DNA from: Candidatus Aenigmatarchaeota archaeon
GTDB lineage: Archaea > Aenigmatarchaeota > Aenigmatarchaeia > QMZP01
Direction of reading: 5' to 3'
Assembly: GCA_003663415.1 (NCBI GenBank)
Contig: QMZY01000068.1
Coordinates: 1 to 5,336, forward strand
Length of the DNA stretch: 5,336 nucleotides
Shown here: one piece after another, positions 1 to 5,336 of the stretch
Numbering within the stretch: position 1 is the first letter of the stretch
Layout of the letters: each line of letters starts with the position of its first letter
Position numbers and translations under genes: made by a program
The notes under the pieces: model-generated
Told to the model about the DNA's origin: nothing
The model's input: only the letters and a program-made list of their open reading frames with translations
The model's database searches: none

Positions 1-592
1 CCTGCAAAATATCAAGAATATACTTTAGGTTTTTTTCGTATTTTCTGTCAACAAGATGAAAACCAGAAAGAAACAAAAGGTCAGCATTCTTTACTGCAGG
101 CCAAAAATCATAATCCAGCCACAATTCCTCGCACATGGGGTCATAAGTAAAAATTTTTCTCTGGTTTTTTTCCTCAAAAATTATATGAATAAATTCCGGG
201 TCTTTTCTCGAACAAAGAACTGGTTTTGTTTTTTTGTTGTTTGAAATGAGTTTTATAGGATATTCAGAAAGCTTTCTCATAAGGCTTTCGGGTCTGATTG
301 GAGAGGAAAGGACTGAAGGTATGGAAAGTTCGCCCAAAGACACAGAAGCGTTTCCGGCATTGCCCCCAATCCTCATTTCACCTTTGAGTTTTTCTTTAAC
401 TGTGTTGAAAAGCTCTTCTGTGATTGGATACTCTTTATCACCTTCTTGTTTTAAAACATAACTGATTTCCTGGGGTCTGGTGAGTTTTTCAGAACATGGT
501 TTAACAGGTTTTGTTTTCAGCTTTGTTTTAGCGATTAAATCCCAGTGCACAAAAAGCGAGGTGTAGATTTTTTTGTTTGTTTTTGGAATCAT
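1..592 (-). CDS. ADP-dependent glucokinase/phosphofructokinase-like kinase, N-terminal part
   Basis: This open frame starts at ATG 592-590 and reads without a stop for 197 codons to the left edge, so the C-terminal half is missing. I read it as the N-terminal part of an ADP-dependent sugar kinase (ribokinase fold; family known to phosphorylate glucose or fructose 6-phosphate with ADP in a modified archaeal glycolysis). The signs are FVHWDLIAK (residues 14-22), at the place of the family's N-x-D-A-I substrate strand; MRIGGNAGNAS (73-83), matching the family's R-(I/M)-GG-x-AG motif; a sheet-forming stretch FIHIIFEE (134-141); and NADLLFLSGFHLV (169-181), matching the conserved (A)-I-L-S-G-(L/F) strand. 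The catalytic GXGD motif would lie outside the window, so activity and substrate cannot be judged. The start overlaps the upstream stop by four bases (ATGA), which indicates translational coupling. A general PfkB-family sugar kinase is the main alternative. Confidence 0.66.
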   Translation of the reverse strand, partial: MIPKTNKKIYTSLFVHWDLIAKTKLKTKPVKPCSEKLTRPQEISYVLKQEGDKEYPITEELFNTVKEKLKGEMRIGGNAGNASVSLGELSIPSVLSSPIRPESLMRKLSEYPIKLISNNKKTKPVLCSRKDPEFIHIIFEEKNQRKIFTYDPMCEELWLDYDFWPAVKNADLLFLSGFHLVDRKYEKNLKYILDILQ

Positions 593-957
593 ACCAAACT
601 CTCTTTTTCTCTCTTATATTCCAGATAGCCTTTTCTTATTATCCACAGGCTTATTGCGACCCAAGCAACAGGTATGGAAAAAAGAAGCAAATCCATAGTG
701 AATATTTCAAACTCCCATCTGCTTTGAGAAAACGCAAGAGTTAAAACAAACCTGTCGCCCTGAGTTAAGGAAATGAAAAACACAAAAAGATATCCTATAC
801 TCATTAAAAAGAAACCGAAAAACATTGTCACCAGTCCTTTGGATTCCTTCTGCAAAAATTTTAGGAAAATGAACATAAGAACAGTCAATGGAAGTATGAC
901 TATCACAACCATACCCATTATAAGGTATGGTATCGTTGTTAGTGTTTCTATTGCCAT
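589..957 (-). CDS. Small three-pass membrane protein of unknown function
   Basis: A 122-residue hydrophobic protein that I do not recognise. Three membrane spans are visible at about residues 9-34, 42-64 and 88-107, with a basic and acidic tail (RKGYLEYKREKESLV, 108-122) that is probably cytoplasmic. Between spans 2 and 3 lies a loop of about 23 residues with a QGDRF stretch and one Trp. There are no cysteines, no N-x-S/T sequons and no enzyme motif, unlike the neighbouring surface protein. The start at 957-955 is supported by the TAATG junction with the upstream stop and by a GAGATGAT Shine-Dalgarno-like match three bases ahead; its stop overlaps the next start. The position directly after an anchored surface protein suggests a partner or anchor for that protein, but this is inference from context only. 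Confidence 0.85.
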   Translation of the reverse strand: MAIETLTTIPYLIMGMVVIVILPLTVLMFIFLKFLQKESKGLVTMFFGFFLMSIGYLFVFFISLTQGDRFVLTLAFSQSRWEFEIFTMDLLLFSIPVAWVAISLWIIRKGYLEYKREKESLV

Positions 958-3251
958 TATATCATCTCAAGGAATCCGAAATACCATCCTGCAATGTAAA
1001 GCAAAAGGGCTGTAATTATTAATGTGATGATGTTAATTAATAATTCTATTCTTCCTGCCTCGATTTCTTCCATTTCTCTTTTCTTCTTTATTCTTAGAAG
1101 CACTGTCAAAAGACATAATAAAATGAAAAGAAGCGAAGGTATCCTTGGTATTTCTGGGAGAAAAGAAGGCGGCGGGGTAACAACTATAACTATATCTGCG
1201 AATGCATAAGCTTGTTCTTTTGAGCCAACAATAAGAGTTGCATTGCATCGCGTTGGAGTGCCTTTGCTTGTTAAGAAAAATTCTGTGGAGTTGGTTTCAT
1301 TCACCTCCAGAACCCCTACCTCCTTAAACTCGAAATAATCCAAACATTGTTCTATGTTTTCAAGCCTGCCTGTTATATTGTGAAGGGGGACTTTGCCTGT
1401 GTTTTTCACAAGAACAGGAACTGTTAGGTTGCTTGAAGGATAAAGACTGACTATTTTTGGAACTTCAAGGAGCTGAAGCCTTGTTTTGTTTACTGCTTCC
1501 AGCAAATTCAACCAGAAATAATCAATGTCAAGAGTATCATTACCCCTTATTGCCTTTACAGGAATTACATATTTTCCAAGAGGCGCGTCATAAGGCGGTC
1601 TTACAAAAACTGTTCTGTTAACGCTTTGCCCTACTGTGAGGTTGGAGATGAAAGCGTCTTTTGAATCCCAGAATTCCATAACTATTGAATTGAGTGTTAT
1701 GTTTGTAGCGTCAACTGTTCCTATATTGGTTATATTGAAAATTGCTGGTATCCACTCGCCTTGAACGCCTGTTATCTCCTTTTCCAAAGGCTCTATCTCT
1801 ATTGCCAACTGAGTTTGCCCGGGTTCTTCACTAACACCGGGTTCTGGGGTTGGTTCCGGTGTTGGTGATGGCTCTGGTGTTGGGGTGGGGGTTGGTTCTG
1901 GCTCAGGTTCAGGCTCAGGTTCTGGTTCTGTTACGTTTTGCAAACCTTCTATAATGGTAAAATTTTCAATTACCATCTGAGAACCTGAACAAAAGAAGCT
2001 GACATTGCAAAAAGCCAAGTCGTTTGCTTCATCAACTGTACAATTATAGATTTTGCCTTTTGTGCTGCACATAGAAGTCAGCGATGCAACCGTGAACAAC
2101 TGACCGTTGGTTTGAATATAATCAACCCTGTACGCAGTAGTGCCTTTATCTATGGTTTCATTTTCATGCGCACATTCATCAGACGTTAGGTTTGTATCAG
2201 TACTCAAACAAGCATAACTATAGGTTTGGGTGTCGCTCATGTTAAAAACATAAGCGTAATAAAAGGTTCCGTCAAGCGTGGTGTTTCCTTCGTATCCTGT
2301 GCTTCCGTTAGCCATTCCGTCAATTGTGACGTTTGATTGTGTGCTTGTTGTTATGTTTGTGGTTACCCCTGTTTCTGTATATGTGCATGTTGAGCTGTAA
2401 TATTCAATGCAGTATGTTTCATTGTTTACGGGTGTTGTGCAGTTTGCAGTTGCATTGAGATCTGACCATTTGTGTGTTTCATTTCCTTCAGCTGTTCTTG
2501 CTTCATAGCTTACTATGCCTGTTGCTGTGTAGTTTCCCAGGGAAAAATTATCAGAATCCCAGACACCGAACTTAAAATCATATTGACTTGGGTTAAGTGT
2601 AGTGGTGTCGAAAACCAGTGTTCCGTTTGCTGTCTGGGTCTGCCACAACAAAGGAACAAAATCTCCAAGCGCTGTTCCATTCGGGTCTTTTATTATAAGC
2701 GTTGTGGTTTCGTTTTCCACGAGATTACCGCAGTTTTCAACAAGAAGAATGAAAGCGGCTTCCTGCCCCCTTATGACAAATTCTGGAATATAATAAAAAC
2801 TAATAGAAGCGCCACAGCTCGCAGAAACCTCTACTGAAATGTTTATTGTTGTGATGTTCTGGGTAATGTTATAAGTGAGGTTCCCGGTTGCATTGAATGT
2901 ATATATGCCTGAAACAGTTTCATTTCCCTGAGAATCATTGGCACGGATTTCATAATAATAAAACGCTATTTGCTGCGGTGTGTAATTATATTCGTAAATA
3001 TCATCAGATATATTATACATGGTGTAGTTTTCAGCAACAGGTGAAAGAATAGAAAGCGTTACGTTTGCTAAGTCACCGTCAATATCTGTGACGTTTGCCT
3101 GAATTGTTATGGTGTGGTTAATTTCCACAGGGTCCGGGAAATCTGTTACGTTTGTTATATTCGGGGGGTCTGGGCTTGCAAGCGTTTTGTGCGTACAAGA
3201 AAGAAGTAATATAAATATAATTAGTAAGTAAACAGTGTTCTTTGCTCTCAT
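957..3251 (-). CDS. Large membrane-anchored, sequon-rich surface protein with Ig-like/CARDB/NEW3-type domains
   Basis: A 764-residue exported protein. Visible in order: a signal peptide (hydrophobic 7-18, with C19 in an LLSC context and an alternative cut near A25); an Ig-like beta domain (about 27-121, with VTDIDGDLANVTL typical of such folds); a second beta domain (137-252, C146 and C174 possibly paired); a cysteine-rich region (262-432, nine Cys between C271 and C421); a disordered linker of EP then TP/EP repeats (442-471); a NEW3-like domain (about 482-585) and a CARDB-like domain (587-694, C636 and C669), both with the N-x-G-x-V/T beta signature of archaeal S-layer-associated proteins; and two C-terminal spans (about 704-719, 735-757) joined by a short charged loop (RIKKKREMEE). 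By hand count it has about 46 N-x-S/T sequons, including many in the first 140 residues, so it is probably heavily N-glycosylated by AglB. The likely role is an anchored surface or binding protein; the ligand is unknown. It leads a coupled three-gene operon and has its own promoter. Confidence 0.93.
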   Translation of the reverse strand: MRAKNTVYLLIIFILLLSCTHKTLASPDPPNITNVTDFPDPVEINHTITIQANVTDIDGDLANVTLSILSPVAENYTMYNISDDIYEYNYTPQQIAFYYYEIRANDSQGNETVSGIYTFNATGNLTYNITQNITTINISVEVSASCGASISFYYIPEFVIRGQEAAFILLVENCGNLVENETTTLIIKDPNGTALGDFVPLLWQTQTANGTLVFDTTTLNPSQYDFKFGVWDSDNFSLGNYTATGIVSYEARTAEGNETHKWSDLNATANCTTPVNNETYCIEYYSSTCTYTETGVTTNITTSTQSNVTIDGMANGSTGYEGNTTLDGTFYYAYVFNMSDTQTYSYACLSTDTNLTSDECAHENETIDKGTTAYRVDYIQTNGQLFTVASLTSMCSTKGKIYNCTVDEANDLAFCNVSFFCSGSQMVIENFTIIEGLQNVTEPEPEPEPEPEPTPTPTPEPSPTPEPTPEPGVSEEPGQTQLAIEIEPLEKEITGVQGEWIPAIFNITNIGTVDATNITLNSIVMEFWDSKDAFISNLTVGQSVNRTVFVRPPYDAPLGKYVIPVKAIRGNDTLDIDYFWLNLLEAVNKTRLQLLEVPKIVSLYPSSNLTVPVLVKNTGKVPLHNITGRLENIEQCLDYFEFKEVGVLEVNETNSTEFFLTSKGTPTRCNATLIVGSKEQAYAFADIVIVVTPPPSFLPEIPRIPSLLFILLCLLTVLLRIKKKREMEEIEAGRIELLINIITLIITALLLYIAGWYFGFLEMI
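961..968 (-). promoter_or_regulatory. Ribosome binding site for the small membrane protein
   Basis: On the minus strand GAGATGAT lies inside the last codons of the large surface protein gene and ends three bases before the ATG at 957-955. It matches the archaeal Shine-Dalgarno consensus GAGGTGAT at seven of eight bases. Together with the TAATG overlap, it supports this start over the internal Met codons 14 and 16. Confidence 0.5.
1839..1928 (-). repeat. EP/TP dipeptide-repeat linker coding repeat
   Basis: Ninety bases encode residues 442-471 of the large surface protein: six EP pairs, three TP pairs, then mixed EP/SP/TP pairs. The six-base unit is degenerate at third positions (GAA or GAG, CCA or CCT or CCC), so the repeat is kept at protein level more than at DNA level. 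Proline-rich spacers of this kind usually form extended, stiff stalks between folded domains. On the plus strand the tract is strongly G/T-rich with runs of four and five G near 1882-1890. Copy number could vary between strains. Confidence 0.85.
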
Positions 3252-3259
3252 AATTATAT
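3248..3259 (+). repeat. 12-base repeat copy 1 with palindromic core, at the leftward gene start
   Basis: TCATAATTATAT occurs here and again, identically, at 3346-3357. The core ATAATTAT is a perfect palindrome. This copy covers the start codon and the predicted transcription start of the leftward gene. It could be an operator half of a shared regulator, but AT-rich composition makes a chance match possible. Confidence 0.35.
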
Positions 3260-3270
3260 ATTGTTGGTCA

Positions 3271-3281
3271 AAATATAATAA
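3271..3281 (-). promoter_or_regulatory. TATA-like box for the leftward surface-protein operon
   Basis: The minus strand reads TTATTATATTT, centred about 26 bases before the ATG at 3251. This is the normal distance from a TATA box to an archaeal transcription start, so the transcript may begin at or next to the ATG and be leaderless. Consistent with that, no Shine-Dalgarno-like sequence is visible in the 30 bases before the start. The region is AT-rich, so the exact box is uncertain. Confidence 0.5.
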
Positions 3282-3329
3282 GGTTGGTTTTAGTTTGACA
3301 GGGTCAAAATTTGCATTTTTCCATATCCA

Positions 3330-3337
3330 TTTATATA
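3330..3337 (+). promoter_or_regulatory. TATA box for the 316-residue secreted protein
   Basis: TTTATATA is a textbook archaeal TATA box. Its centre is about 38 bases before the ATG at 3372, which puts the transcription start near 3360 and leaves a leader of roughly 12 bases, enough to hold the GTGA motif. No clear purine-rich BRE is seen upstream. Confidence 0.65.
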
Positions 3338-3345
3338 GGACTTAT

Positions 3346-3357
3346 TCATAATTATAT
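3346..3357 (+). repeat. 12-base repeat copy 2 with palindromic core, ahead of the rightward gene
   Basis: Second identical copy of TCATAATTATAT, 98 bases from the first. It lies between the TATA-like box at 3330-3337 and the predicted transcription start of the rightward gene, a position where a bound protein would block polymerase or TFB. Functional meaning is inference. Confidence 0.35.
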
Positions 3358-3361
3358 TATA

Positions 3362-3370
3362 GTGAAAGGA
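3362..3370 (+). promoter_or_regulatory. Ribosome binding site for the 316-residue secreted protein
   Basis: GTGAAAGGA precedes the ATG at 3372. GTGA matches the core of the archaeal GGAGGTGAT signal with a six-base spacer; the AAGGA further on is too close to the ATG to be the main site. It supports the chosen start, which also gives a complete signal peptide. Confidence 0.5.
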
Positions 3371-3371
3371 A

Positions 3372-4322
3372 ATGAAAGGAAAAATATTAGCCTTAGGGGC
3401 TTTTAGTTTAGTGGTGCTGATAGTATTGACAGCGAACCTTAATCTAACAGAAGCTGTAGAAAATTCTACACAGATAAACATATCAGTACAAGTGGCAACA
3501 AGGACTATGGTTGATATTACACCACAGGAGATAGTATGGACAGGAATAGAGCCGGGAGAAGAAGCAAACGGTTCAAAAACAACAGACAATGGAAATGTTA
3601 ACAGACCGGGAAGCATACAGATAGAAAACGTAGGTTCCACAAACATAACAAAAATCTGGTTCAATACAACATATCCGTCAGCAAGGCCGTTTGGAACCGG
3701 TGAAAACGGAAGCTATGATTCAGCAAACTATGTGCTTATCTCAAAATACAATCAGAATGATTTCTGGTGGGTGAACAGGGTTGATTACAATGAGTCACAG
3801 GAACTTGTTTATCTTCACACGCTTTCAGGATGGTATTACGGAAGAATCAGAAACGGTTCTACAGAATATTTCTGGGCTGTAGACACAAGCGGCGACTGCA
3901 ATACAACAACCATAAGGATAGGTAACACGCCGCACACACTGACACAGGACGGAACCACTGACTTCACAGACGGAAACCAAGGAACAGGAACTAATCAATA
4001 CAGACAATATACATTATCAGCAGTAGATAATTACACTGGTGTCGCAACTGTTTCTATTGGCGAATCTGGTCAGACAAGGGATTATTGCCTTGCTGTTACA
4101 AACTGCAGCAGAGTGATGCTTTACAAGTGGAACAAAGACGCTCCGGGCGCAGATACTTGCACTAATGACATATATTTCTGGGACAACACAACAGACGGAG
4201 ATTTAACGCCGGGAAACTCAACAATAGCAGACCTGATAATCAGAGTTCCGTACGGTGTTTATCAGGGATATTCAAGCCAGGGTGTGTTAACAGCCATTGT
4301 GCAGAGTGAAGAGTCAACATAA
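3372..4322 (+). CDS. Secreted, sequon-rich beta-type surface protein of unknown family
   Basis: A 316-residue exported protein that I cannot assign to a named family. An N-terminal hydrophobic segment (about residues 5-21, after MKGK) looks like a Sec signal peptide with a likely cut near A28 (TEA/VEN); without cleavage it would be a membrane anchor. The mature part is acidic and polar, with features of a beta sandwich: ISVQVATRTMVDITP (37-51), SIQIENVGSTNITKIWF (81-97) and a closing strand pair VPYGVYQGYSSQGVLTAIV (292-310) like the last strands of Ig-like or WxL-like folds. There are 14 N-x-S/T sequons and four cysteines (C176, C239, C245, C263) that may form disulfides. No C-terminal anchor is present, so it is released or held by other surface proteins. 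Its own TATA box and short leader sit divergent to the large surface protein. A minor pilin is a weaker alternative: KG before the hydrophobic run is not a convincing class III signal. Confidence 0.9.
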   Translation: MKGKILALGAFSLVVLIVLTANLNLTEAVENSTQINISVQVATRTMVDITPQEIVWTGIEPGEEANGSKTTDNGNVNRPGSIQIENVGSTNITKIWFNTTYPSARPFGTGENGSYDSANYVLISKYNQNDFWWVNRVDYNESQELVYLHTLSGWYYGRIRNGSTEYFWAVDTSGDCNTTTIRIGNTPHTLTQDGTTDFTDGNQGTGTNQYRQYTLSAVDNYTGVATVSIGESGQTRDYCLAVTNCSRVMLYKWNKDAPGADTCTNDIYFWDNTTDGDLTPGNSTIADLIIRVPYGVYQGYSSQGVLTAIVQSEEST

Positions 4323-4340
4323 GCCCTTAAAACAAAGAAC

Positions 4341-4369
4341 TCCCCCTTATTTTAATTATTTTTATTTAT
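4341..4369 (+). terminator. T-rich archaeal-type terminator after the secreted protein gene
   Basis: About 20 bases after the stop codon a CCCCC run leads into TTATTTTAATTATTTTTATT, with runs of four and five T. Archaeal polymerase terminates at such T-rich stretches without a hairpin, and no strong stem-loop is seen here. The tract merges with the TATA-like box of the next gene, so its two roles cannot be separated by eye. Confidence 0.45.
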
Positions 4370-4370
4370 A
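4361..4370 (+). promoter_or_regulatory. TATA-like box for the MoxR ATPase gene
   Basis: TTTATTTATA is centred about 40 bases before the ATG at 4406, the same geometry as the promoter of the secreted protein (about 38 bases). The predicted transcription start is near 4392, giving a leader of about 14 bases that contains GGTGA. It implies that the ATPase is transcribed on its own rather than only by readthrough. Confidence 0.5.
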
Positions 4371-4397
4371 CCTATTTTTTCTAATTAATTAATGTAA

Positions 4398-4402
4398 GGT
4401 GA
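4398..4402 (+). promoter_or_regulatory. Ribosome binding site for the MoxR ATPase
   Basis: GGTGA lies three bases before the ATG at 4406 and matches the archaeal anti-Shine-Dalgarno core exactly. The spacer is short but resembles that of the small membrane protein in this window. It decides the start at 4406. Confidence 0.6.
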
Positions 4403-4405
4403 AAG

Positions 4406-5336
4406 ATGGAGAAAGAAAAACTTGTAAAAAAGGTTTCTGAATACAGCAAAAAAATAAAACTAGTAAAAAACGAGATTCATAAAGGTATAATCGGTCAGGA
4501 ACAAGTTATAGATTCTGTTTTGAAGTGTTTGATATGCAATGACCATGTTCTGATTGAAGGCGTTCCTGGCGTGGCAAAGACGTTTCTTGTTATGCTCCTT
4601 TCCAGAACAATTAAGGGTTCTGTTTTCCAGAGAATCCAGTTCACGCCCGATTTGCTTCCCACTGACATTACAGGGGTTACTGTGTATGAAGAGAAAAGGG
4701 GCTTTTACACTGTGAAAGGTCCGATTTTTGCGAACATGGTTGTTGGTGACGAAATAAACAGAACACCGCCCAAGGTTCAGTCAGCCATGCTGCAGGCTAT
4801 GCAGGAAAGAGAGGTCACGATAGGAAGACAGACTTTTCCTTTACCCAAGCCGTTTTTTGTTATGGCTACGCAAAACCCTCTTGAAACAAAAGGTGTTTAT
4901 CCTTTGCCGGAAGCCCAGGTGGACAGATTTCTTTTTAAAATCAATATGCCTTATCCAAAAAAGGAAGATGAGATCATAATTATAGACCAAAACGTTGAAG
5001 TTAAAAGAATGGAGGATTTTGATATTAAAAAAATTATAACACTTCAAGAAGTTCTTGAAGTGCAGTCGCTTGTTAAGAAAATATACATTTCAGATGAATT
5101 GAAAAAATACATAGTTCATCTTGTAGATGCTTCAAGACACCCGGAAAAATACAAAATAAGAGAAGGCAAATACATACAATGGGGAGCATCCCCAAGGGCT
5201 ACTATTTATCTCACGCTTGCTGCAAAGGCTACTGCGTTGATGGATAACAGGATTTATGTCACGCCAAAGGATATAAGAAACGTTGCAAAAGAGGTTTTGA
5301 GGCACAGGATAATTCTGAATTATGAGGGAAAAGCAA
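4406..5336 (+). CDS. moxR: MoxR-family AAA+ ATPase (3' end cut by window)
   Basis: The frame encodes 310 residues before the window ends; MoxR proteins are usually around 310-340 residues, so only the last few are missing. All core elements are present: Walker A GVPGVAKT (52-59) in the MoxR form, QFTPDLLPTDITG (78-90), which is the family hallmark, Walker B VVGDEINR (112-119), sensor 1 MATQNP (153-158), the PEAQVDRF stretch (169-176) and sensor 2 GASPRAT (260-266), followed by the lid helices with YVTPKDIRNVAKEVLRHRI (284-302). MoxR ATPases act as cytoplasmic chaperones that remodel or activate partner proteins, often vWA- or DUF58-containing proteins encoded just downstream; that stretch is outside the window. 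The neighbours here are surface glycoproteins, hinting at a role in envelope assembly, but it has its own promoter, so the link is only suggestive. All catalytic residues that can be checked are intact. Confidence 0.97.
   Translation, partial: MEKEKLVKKVSEYSKKIKLVKNEIHKGIIGQEQVIDSVLKCLICNDHVLIEGVPGVAKTFLVMLLSRTIKGSVFQRIQFTPDLLPTDITGVTVYEEKRGFYTVKGPIFANMVVGDEINRTPPKVQSAMLQAMQEREVTIGRQTFPLPKPFFVMATQNPLETKGVYPLPEAQVDRFLFKINMPYPKKEDEIIIIDQNVEVKRMEDFDIKKIITLQEVLEVQSLVKKIYISDELKKYIVHLVDASRHPEKYKIREGKYIQWGASPRATIYLTLAAKATALMDNRIYVTPKDIRNVAKEVLRHRIILNYEGKA

Noticed and set aside
56..461. Two overlapping small plus-strand frames at the left edge
   Set aside because: They lie antisense to the 197-codon kinase-like frame, which has family motifs and an ATGA junction with its upstream gene.
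1839..1928. Short tandem repeat considered as a CRISPR-like or mobile repeat
   Set aside because: The repeat is a six-base coding unit for EP/TP pairs inside an intact frame, with no spacers.
2472..2837. Plus-strand open frame of 121 codons inside the large surface protein gene
   Set aside because: It is an antisense shadow of a long frame with clear domain structure; it has many cysteines and no recognisable motif or ribosome binding site.
3372..3434. Class III (prepilin) signal peptide in the 316-residue protein
   Set aside because: The KG at residues 2-3 is followed by another lysine, the N-terminal part is too short, and a Sec signal with a cut near A28 fits better.
3290..3664. Minus-strand open frame of 124 codons overlapping the divergent promoter and the start of the secreted protein gene
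   Set aside because: It is antisense to a well-supported gene with signal peptide and sequons, would cover both promoters, and its translation shows no domain pattern.
4392..4397. ATG-TAA start-stop element just before moxR
   Set aside because: It sits at the predicted transcription start, has no ribosome binding site, and can arise by chance in AT-rich sequence.
4841..5047. Minus-strand frame of 68 codons inside moxR
   Set aside because: The MoxR reading is certain across this stretch, and the antisense product has no sign of being real.

Overview
The window looks archaeal, most likely from a small, AT-rich, uncultivated-type archaeon (DPANN-like or euryarchaeal; this is inference and the lineage cannot be fixed from here). 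Supporting signs are TATA-box promoters about 25-30 bases ahead of likely transcription starts, a leaderless-looking start, GGTGA-type ribosome binding sites in very short leaders, secreted proteins crowded with N-x-S/T glycosylation sequons, and an apparent ADP-dependent sugar kinase.

Leftward block (minus strand, 3251 down to 1). A 764-residue surface protein is followed by a 122-residue three-pass membrane protein and then by the N-terminal 197 residues of a protein resembling the archaeal ADP-dependent glucokinase/phosphofructokinase family, which runs off the left edge. The three are tightly coupled: a TAATG junction with a 1-base overlap, then an ATGA junction with a 4-base overlap. They are almost certainly one transcript. 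The surface protein has a signal peptide, two Ig-like beta domains, a cysteine-rich region, an EP/TP-repeat linker, two more CARDB/NEW3-like beta domains and two C-terminal membrane spans. By hand count it carries about 46 N-glycosylation sequons.

Divergent promoter region (3252-3371). These 120 bases hold a TATA-like box for each direction. A 12-base repeat with the palindromic core ATAATTAT occurs once near each predicted transcription start.

Rightward block (plus strand, 3372 to the right edge). A 316-residue secreted, sequon-rich beta-type protein of unknown family is followed, after a T-rich terminator-like stretch and a fresh TATA box, by a MoxR-family AAA+ ATPase. The ATPase is nearly complete (310 codons) when the window ends.

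Taken together, the window looks like a cell-surface locus: a large anchored glycoprotein and a smaller secreted glycoprotein transcribed divergently, with a MoxR chaperone-type ATPase beside them. The coupling of the large surface protein to a sugar kinase is the oddest part of the layout. No RNA genes, CRISPR arrays or mobile elements were seen.
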